From Cellulomonas edaphi (GTDB lineage: Bacteria; Actinomycetota; Actinomycetes; Actinomycetales; Cellulomonadaceae): a stretch of DNA of 64,000 nucleotides. Where the stretch lies: positions 744,001-808,000 of the forward strand of contig NZ_JAUCGR010000002.1 in the NCBI RefSeq assembly GCF_030362815.1. The letters are read 5' to 3'. The translations under genes and the position numbers were made by a program. The stretch's first letter is position 1; every line of letters begins with the position of its first letter. The notes beneath the pieces are model-generated. The model did no database searches. It was not told where the DNA came from and worked only from the letters and a program-made list of their open reading frames with translations. Below, piece after piece: positions 1-6,400 of this stretch.

Positions 1-627
1 CTCGCGGGCGTCGCCGAGGAGGCCGGCTCGCAGCTGAGCGACCTGTGGTCCCAGGCGCGCACCGAGCTCACGGACCTCGCGAGCGGTCAGCAGAGCCGGC
101 TCGCCGAGTCGCTGCAGGCCTTCGGGTCCGACCTGTCCGACATGGCGTCGGCCTCGGAGCAGCAGGGCGCAGCGGCGGGGGTCGTCCGAGCCCTGGCCGA
201 GCGGACCCAGGGAGCCGGTTCCTGGCTCGCTGACCGCGACGGCGGCCAGGCGATCGACGAGCTCCGATCGTTCGCGCGGCGACGCCCGGGCACCTTCCTG
301 CTCGTGGCGGCGGGCGCGGGCATCCTCGTCGGCCGCCTCACCCGCGGCCTGCGTGACGCACCGCCGCAGACGGGCGGCACCGCGCGGACGTCCAGCGGCT
401 CGAGCACCGCGACGGCCGGCCTCGGAACCTCCGCGTACGAGACCGAGGGCGTCGCAGGCACGCGCTGGACGCCGACCACGGCCACCACCGGCAGCACCGG
501 CACGAGCACGGGGACGAGCTCCGGCCTCGGCACCAGCGCGAGCGGTGCGACGGTCGGCACCGCGTCCGGGCTCGACGAGGCGGACGCCTGGTCGGCCTCG
601 GGCGGCGACGAGCGGATCGCGCCATGA
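1..627 (+). CDS. Envelope-stress type protein, C-terminal part (5' end outside window)
   Basis: The frame is open from base 1 with no start, so the N-terminus lies outside the window. About 208 residues are visible. The first ~75 are helical with heptad-like Ala/Gln/Leu spacing (around GSQLSDLWSQ). One hydrophobic segment follows (FLLVAAGAGILVG, about residues 99-111), then a long Thr/Ser/Gly low-complexity tail. This is a membrane-anchored helical protein with a disordered tail. It ends in an ATGA overlap with the holin-like gene, and a DUF3618 gene follows by another ATGA overlap. That trio is common in Actinobacteria and is associated with the cell envelope; function is not established. 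No catalytic motif is visible. Confidence 0.75.
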   Translation, partial: LAGVAEEAGSQLSDLWSQARTELTDLASGQQSRLAESLQAFGSDLSDMASASEQQGAAAGVVRALAERTQGAGSWLADRDGGQAIDELRSFARRRPGTFLLVAAGAGILVGRLTRGLRDAPPQTGGTARTSSGSSTATAGLGTSAYETEGVAGTRWTPTTATTGSTGTSTGTSSGLGTSASGATVGTASGLDEADAWSASGGDERIAP

Positions 628-1040
628 GCGCGGGCTACGAGGAGGGGCGCACCGCCGACTCCGCGTCGGTCGGTCAGCTCTTGGGCGAGGTGACCCGCGA
701 CCTGTCCACGCTGATGCGCCAGGAGGTGGCGCTCGCCAAGGCGGAGCTGCAGGAGTCCGTCAAGCAGGGCCAGAAGGGCGTCGGGATGTTCGCCGGCGCG
801 GGCATCGCCGGTCACATGGTGCTGCTGTTCCTGTCGATCGCGCTGTGGTGGGCACTCGGGAACGTCACCGGCTGGTCCTGGTCGGCCGTCATCGTGGCGG
901 TCGTCTGGGGCGTGATCGCCGCCGTCCTGGCGCTGCGCGGCCGCGCCGAGATGCGCCGCGTCCGCGGCCTGCCCGACACGGCCGACTCCGTGAAGAAGAT
1001 CCCCAACGCACTGCAAGGCAACGAGGAGAAGAACCGATGA
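624..1040 (+). CDS. Phage holin-like family (Phage_holin_3_6 type) membrane protein
   Basis: This is a 138-residue protein. The N-terminal amphipathic helix (SVGQLLGEVTRDLSTLMRQE) is the hallmark of the actinobacterial holin superfamily 3.6 type. Two membrane segments follow (about residues 53-75, GAGIAGHMVLLFLSIALWW, and 85-105, SAVIVAVVWGVIAAVLAL). Despite the name, such chromosomal proteins are thought to act in envelope stress or membrane organisation, not phage lysis. The start overlaps the upstream stop (ATGA at 624-627) and the stop overlaps the next start, so the three genes are translationally coupled. Confidence 0.85.
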   Translation: MSAGYEEGRTADSASVGQLLGEVTRDLSTLMRQEVALAKAELQESVKQGQKGVGMFAGAGIAGHMVLLFLSIALWWALGNVTGWSWSAVIVAVVWGVIAAVLALRGRAEMRRVRGLPDTADSVKKIPNALQGNEEKNR

Positions 1041-1621
1041 GCACAGACCCGGACCAGATCCGCTCCGACATCGAGTCCACGCGTGCCGAGCTCAGCGCCG
1101 ACGTCGACGCCCTCACGGACAAGGTCAACCCCACGCACGTGGCGCAGCGTCAGGCCGAACGCCTCCGCTCGACCGCCACGCGCGCGAAGGACCGCGTGAT
1201 GGGCGCCGTCTCGGACGCCGGCAGCTCCGTGGGCTCCGCAGCGGGATCCGTGGGCGAGAGCGCCGGATCCCTCCCGCAGACGGTCAAGTCACGCGCGGAG
1301 GGCAGCCCGCTCGCCGCCGGACTGATCGCGTTCGGCGCGGGCCTCCTGGTTGCCGCTCTGCTCCCGAGCACCCGGCCGGAGCAGCAGGCCGCCCAGGCCG
1401 TGAAGGAGCAGTCCGCACCGATGGTCGACGAGGTCAAGGGCGCGGCCCAGGAGGCCGCCCACAACCTCGCCGAGCCCGCGAAGGACGCCGCGAGCGCCGT
1501 CCAGGAGCGCACGACCCAGGCGGTCTCGGCCGTGAAGGACGAGGGTCAGTCGGGCGTCGAGGACGTGCGGTCGCGGGCCGCCGAAGCCAAGGACACCGTG
1601 CAGGAGAGCGCACAGTCCTGA
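1037..1621 (+). CDS. DUF3618 domain protein
   Basis: This is a 194-residue protein. The first ~40 residues carry the DUF3618 signature (RSDIESTRAELSADVDALTDKV). Then come a Ser/Gly linker, a hydrophobic segment (LAAGLIAFGAGLLVAALLP, about residues 93-111) and a C-terminal amphipathic tail rich in Ala/Lys/Glu with heptads. The layout suggests a single-pass membrane protein with a helical cytoplasmic region. It is the last gene of the coupled trio: its ATG overlaps the previous stop (ATGA, 1037-1040) and a strong hairpin follows its stop. Molecular role is unknown; association with membrane stress is family-level inference. Confidence 0.85.
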   Translation: MSTDPDQIRSDIESTRAELSADVDALTDKVNPTHVAQRQAERLRSTATRAKDRVMGAVSDAGSSVGSAAGSVGESAGSLPQTVKSRAEGSPLAAGLIAFGAGLLVAALLPSTRPEQQAAQAVKEQSAPMVDEVKGAAQEAAHNLAEPAKDAASAVQERTTQAVSAVKDEGQSGVEDVRSRAAEAKDTVQESAQS

Positions 1622-1627
1622 GGCCGT

Positions 1628-1674
1628 CCGGCGGGTGCTGGCGGACGATCCGGCAGTCCCCCGGCACCCGCCGG
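1628..1674. terminator. Hairpin between convergent units
   Basis: There is a perfect 11-bp stem, CCGGCGGGTGC at 1628-1638 against GCACCCGCCGG at 1664-1674, which can extend inward with a G-T and two G-C pairs. It starts six bases after the DUF3618 stop and faces the minus-strand remnant at 1755. No U tract follows on either side, as is usual in high-GC Actinobacteria. It is a likely bidirectional terminator. Confidence 0.6.
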
Positions 1675-1754
1675 CCGTTGTGCTCCGCACCGTGGGCGCA
1701 GCTCGGCGAGGGCGCGCTCGTCCGCCTGCAGCCGGGGAAGCAGCACCTCCAGCC

Positions 1755-2120
1755 TCATGACCGTTCACCGGCGAGCACCACGTCGTCCGACTCGGCGTCC
1801 GGACCCCCGGTCGTCACAGGACCTCCACCGTCCAGCGGCGCGGACGCCGCGGTGGTCGGTGCCCGCGAGACGCCACCCTCGTCCCCGGCGACGGCCGTGA
1901 CCTGCGCGGCGGCGGTCTTGAACAGCGGCTGCTTGGACACCGGGTCCCATGCGGTCGGGGTCAGCTCGTTGGCTGCCCGAGCACGCGCCGGGTCGTCGGC
2001 GTCCCAGTACCCGTAGTGGAACGGCACGAAGACAACGCCCTCGCGGATCCCCGTGATCCGCACCCGGGCGCGGACGCGGCCACGCGCCGTCGTCACGTCG
2101 GCGAGATCACCTTCCTGCAG
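1755..2120 (-). pseudogene. C-terminal fragment of a molybdopterin oxidoreductase (assimilatory nitrate reductase type)
   Basis: The minus frame encodes a recognisable molydopterin dinucleotide-binding tail: GDLADVTTARGRVRARV, then FVPFHYGYWD, then NELTPTAWDPVSKQP and FKTAA. This set is typical of the last ~120 residues of NasC/NarB-like and related bis-MGD oxidoreductases. Homology starts abruptly at about 2120; upstream codons read as Arg-rich nonsense, and no catalytic, Fe-S or N-terminal domain follows. A GTG at 2096 could open a 113-residue frame, but the similarity extends ahead of it, so I read this as a truncated relic. The rest of the gene, normally about 2 kb, is missing. A Ser/Gly/Asp-rich tail follows the recognisable domain. 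Confidence 0.7.
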
Positions 2121-2218
2121 ACCTCGACGACGTCGGTGAGAACCAGCCCAAGGACGGGCCGCCCGCGAGCCAGGACCCCGACGACCCGGAGGCGCACGGG
2201 CCGATCATCCACGCCTGA
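2114..2218 (+). pseudogene. Possible tail of a lost plus-strand gene next to the deletion point
   Basis: In one plus frame the bases after about 2114 read as an acidic, Pro-rich tail (DDVGENQPKDGPPASQDP) ending ...AHGPIIHA and a stop at 2216-2218. No start codon precedes it in frame. It looks like a natural hydrophilic C-terminus with host-like codon use, and it begins where the minus-strand oxidoreductase homology ends. I do not recognise the protein. It could also be chance open frame in G/C-rich DNA. Confidence 0.3.
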
Positions 2219-2271
2219 TCCGAGCCGGCCACCGCCGTGTGGCGGTGCGCGGCTCGTGGCAAGGTCGACGG

Positions 2272-3363
2272 GTGGACAGCCGCGAGCTCGACGACTTCGT
2301 CGACGACCTCTACTCGGGACCGCCCGCGGAGTTCGTCGGCAGGCGCTCGGAAGCGGTCAAGGCCGCCCGGGCGAGCAAGGACCGCGAGCTCGCCGAGGCC
2401 GTGGGCGAGCTGCGCAAACCCACGGTCTCGGCCTGGCTCGTGAACCTGCTGGTCCGCGACGACCCGGCGCTGGCCGACCAGCTCGTCGCGCTGGGCGAAG
2501 GGCTGCGCGCCGCCGAGAGATCCCTGGACGGGCCGGCGCTGCGCGAGCTGTCGTCGCAGCGGCGCCAGCTCGTGCGCTCGCTCGTGGCGCGGGCTCGGGC
2601 GCTCGCCCGGCCGTCGGGCACCGCCGTGGGCGAGGCCGCCGTGCACGAGCTCGAGTCCACGCTCACGGCGGCGCTCGCCGACGCCGCCATCGCGCGCGAG
2701 GTCGTCTCCGGCCGCCTCACGGGGCCGCGCGAGCACGTCGGCTTCGGCGGCGCGGAGGTCGCGAGCGACTCCCCCGCTCCCGCACCCGCCCGTACCCGCG
2801 TCGCCTCCGCGCCCGCGAAGGCTCCGAGGTCACGAGGCGGCCTGCGGCTCGTGACCGACTCGGAGCGGTCCACGCCCGCAGCGGCGGACCCTGCCGCGAC
2901 ACAGGCCGCGACCAAAGCCGCAACGAAGGCTGCGAGGGCCGCGACGAAGGCCGCCGCGGAGCGCGAGCGCGACGCACGACGCGAGGCGCAGCGCCGGCGG
3001 GCCCAGGAGGAGGCGCGCGCGGCCTGGGAACAGGCCGAGCGGGACGCGTCCCGGGCCCGCGAGCGCCACGAGGCGGCGGTGCGCGTGCGCGACGAGAGCG
3101 CCGGCCAGGTCGACCGCGCGCTGGAGGCGGCCTCCCGGGCGCACGCGGACGAGGACGACCTCGTGAGCGAGCTCGCCGAGGTACGGCGCCGGCTCGCCGC
3201 CGCGGGCAAGGTCGCCACCGCCGCCGACAAGGCCCTGGCGACCGCCCAGCAGACGCTGCGCGCCGACGAGAAGGACGTGGCCGCAGCCGAGCGCGAGCTC
3301 CTGCGCCTGGAGAAGGCCGAGCAGGCCGCGGCGGCGGCGCGCGACGACGTGACGCCCGGCTGA
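2272..3363 (+). CDS. Hypothetical Ala/Arg/Glu-rich coiled-coil protein
   Basis: This is about 363 residues from the GTG at 2272. An in-frame ATG at 2239 exists, but the residues between look non-coding and the conserved-looking text begins VDSRELDDFVDDLYSG. Residues ~1-160 form an alpha-helical domain (FVGRRSEAVKAARAS, KPTVSAWLVNLLVR). A Pro/Ala linker follows to ~200, then a long uninterrupted coiled coil (~220-355) of Ala, Arg and Glu with heptads. No signal peptide, membrane segment or enzyme motif is visible, so it is probably cytoplasmic. It stands alone, flanked by the oxidoreductase relic and a terminator. Function is unknown. Confidence 0.7.
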   Translation: MDSRELDDFVDDLYSGPPAEFVGRRSEAVKAARASKDRELAEAVGELRKPTVSAWLVNLLVRDDPALADQLVALGEGLRAAERSLDGPALRELSSQRRQLVRSLVARARALARPSGTAVGEAAVHELESTLTAALADAAIAREVVSGRLTGPREHVGFGGAEVASDSPAPAPARTRVASAPAKAPRSRGGLRLVTDSERSTPAAADPAATQAATKAATKAARAATKAAAERERDARREAQRRRAQEEARAAWEQAERDASRARERHEAAVRVRDESAGQVDRALEAASRAHADEDDLVSELAEVRRRLAAAGKVATAADKALATAQQTLRADEKDVAAAERELLRLEKAEQAAAAARDDVTPG

Positions 3364-3388
3364 CCGGGCGCCACCCCGCCCTCGCCGA

Positions 3389-3415
3389 TCCGGCGCACGT
3401 TGCACGTGCGCCGGA
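3389..3415. terminator. Bidirectional terminator hairpin
   Basis: There is a perfect 11-bp stem, TCCGGCGCACG at 3389-3399, a TTGCA loop, and CGTGCGCCGGA at 3405-3415. It sits between the stop of the coiled-coil gene (+) and the stop of the giant mannosidase gene (-), so it can serve both convergent units. There is no U run. Confidence 0.75.
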
Positions 3416-3428
3416 CCGGCGGACGGAC

Positions 3429-6400
3429 CTACTGTGCCTGCGGGGTGGCCGCGAGCAGGGCACTCAGTGCGCTGGCCTGAGTGCGCCAGTCGAACACGTT
3501 CGGGTGCGTCCGCGACGTGGCGCCCGCCCAGCGCACCCCGAGGCGATCACCGGCCGCGCGGTCCTTGCTCCAGATGGTCGCTGCCTGCTTGTCGACGAAC
3601 TCCGCGTAGCGCCGAGCGCCGGTCGTGTCCGCGAGGTCACCGAAGTACCGCATGAACACGCCCTTGAACTGCTTGCCGTTGTCGTCGCACGTGACGTCCA
3701 CGGCGTCGCAGCTCTCGGTGAGCACGCCGTCGGCGACGAGCGCCGACGAGCCGATCGCCGCGTCCGCCAGGCGCTTCGCCGTCTGGAGCGGCTCCGCGTC
3801 GCCCGTGGCCCGGTGGAGCTCCAGGCCTGCGCCGATCGCGAGGCCCTGGTTGTAGCTCCAGACCGTGCCGCCGTTGTTGGTGCAGTCGGCGGTCAGGCCG
3901 TCGTTGACCAGACCCTTGGCGTTGATCATGCCGCTCGCGGTGAGCCAGTCCCACCCGGTCTGCGAGCGAGCGAGCCAGGTCGTGTCGCCGGGCAGCCGGT
4001 TGTGCAGCTCGGCCGTGAGGCGCACGTAGAGCCCGTTGGTGACGGCGTTCTTGTACGTCCGCTCCGCGTCCCACCACACGCCGCCGCCGCAGGTGCTGTC
4101 GTCCCAGTACCCCTGCACGTACTCCGCGATGGTCACGGCCATGTCGAGGTACTTCTCGTCGTGCGTGAGGTCGTACGCCGAGACCCAGGCCAGGCCCCAC
4201 CACTCGGAGTCGTCGATGGCGCGGCTCGTGAAGTTCCCCAGCAGCTCGTCGCCCGACAGCTCGCCGGCGGGGAACTTCCCCTTGTCCTTCTCGAACGTGC
4301 TGTCCACCTGCCCGAGGTAGCTGCGGTCCCCGGTGCGGGCCATGTAGTCGATCACCGTGTGGGTCGCGACGGCCGAGTTCCACCAGCTCGACGGCCACCA
4401 CGCCTTCTGCGGGTCGTAGTCGCTCATGAGCGTGCGTGCGGCGCTCGCCGAGCGCTGCACGGCCGGCGGGGTCTCGATCAGCGCGTCGACCAGCGGGAGC
4501 AGTGCCGCCTTGGCGCCGGCGCTCACCCGCTTGGCGCTCGCCCCGGCGATCTCAACCCGCAGCTCGGTCAGGGTGGCCGCCACCTGCGCGGCGTGCGCGC
4601 CGTCGACGGCCTTCTGAGCCGTGGCGACGAGCTCCTGGAGCCGCGTGGCCGTGGCGCTCTTGATGTCTCCGCTGCGCTCGAGCGCGCCGACCGACGAACG
4701 GATCTCGTCCAGCCCGGTGCCGGGAGCGAGCCACTGCGAGATGAGCAGCCCGAGCGTCGCTCGCGTCCTGTCGTCGAGCCGCGAGGCGACCAACGTGTCC
4801 ACCTGGGCCCGGAGCTCGCGGACGTGCTCGAGCACCCCGGCCACGTCCCCCTCGCCCTGCGCGTCCTGCGCGGCGTCCACGATCGCGCCCAGGCGCTTGG
4901 CCGTGGACCCGGAGATGCGGTGAGCGGACCGGGCAGCGTCGATCGCGTCGGCGAGCTCGCTCACCTGGGGTGTGCGCGACAGGAGCTCCACCTCGGCGAT
5001 CGTCGACGTCCTGCCCGACGACGCCGTCACGTGCAGCCGGTAGTCGCGATACACCTCGGGCCGGGCGATGGAGAACGCGCGCGTCTGCTGACGCGACGCG
5101 AACGCCTGATTCGACCTCGTGTCGAGCGTCGTCCAGTGCGTGCCGTCCGTCGTCCCCTGGAGCGTCCAGGCCGTCGGGTCTGCTCCCTCCTTCGCGCCCG
5201 ACGTGAGGGTGTACATCTGGGCCCGGCTGGTCGTGCCGCGGTGCGCGACGGTGATGGTCGGCGTGGCGGACCCGAAGGACACCTCCGTCGCCGACGTGTC
5301 GTCGGTCAGCGCGGCGACGTCGGTGCCCTGCTCGCTCGTCGTGACGACGGAACCGGCGGAGCCGGACGCGTCCGCGAGCGGGTCGGGGCGGTCGTCGCCC
5401 TGGGTGATCGAGGGCGGCGCGTCGTCGGCGCCCGTGCCCCACGCCGAGGGCTTGGCGCCCATCTCGAACGTGATGGTGCCCCCGCGCTCGAGCTGACGCT
5501 GGGTGAGGTACGTCGCCGACTGCCGCACGCCGTTGACCCGCACGCCCTGGACGTAGATGTTCGTCGCGCTGTTCTTCGGCGCGTCGATCACGAGGTCCTT
5601 GCCGTTCTCGAGGTGGATCGTCGCGTGCGTGAACAGCGGCGAGCCGATCGCATACGTCGGGCTGCCGACCTGGAGCGGGTAGAAGCCGAGCGAGCTGAAC
5701 AGCCACCAGGCCGACATCTCGCCGTTGTCCTCGTCCCCCGGGTAGCCCTGACCGATGTCGTTGCCCGTGAAGGACCGGGCCAGCGCGGTGCGGACCGCCT
5801 CGGCGGCCTTGGCGGGCTGCCCGGCGAAGTCATACATGTACGGGATGTGGTGCGAGACCTGGTTGCTCAGGCCCCACTGCCCCTGGCGGACCGCCTTGGC
5901 CTCGCGCATCTCGTGGATCGGGCCGCCGTACGAGCCGGGCTTGCCCGCCGTCTCCGGGGTGGCGAAGAACTCGTCGAGCTTCGCACCCAGCGCCGCGCGC
6001 CCGCCGTACAGGTTCGCGAGCCCCTGGCCGTCCTGCACGGCGTGGAAGGCGAAGTTCCAGCCGTCGGTCTCGGTGAACTCGTTGCCCCACTCCTCCGGGT
6101 CGAAGTCCGCCGCCGAGCGGGCCCAGCCGCCGTCCTCGTCGCGCCCGCGCAGGAAGCCCGTGGTCGGGTCGAAGAGCGTCGCGTAGTTCTGCGCGCGGCT
6201 CAGGTAGTACGTGTAGTTGTCGGCGTACTCCTGGTGGCGGGGGTCCCGCGAGCTCGTGGTGTCGAGGAGCTTCTTCGACATCGTCGCGATGCCGTAGTCG
6301 TTCAGGTAGTCCTCGAGCGACCAGGACGCGCTCTCGTGCGTGGACGTCGGCGTGTAGCCCAGGAAGGTCGCTCGCTGCTGGCCCTTGCGCCCCACGTTCG

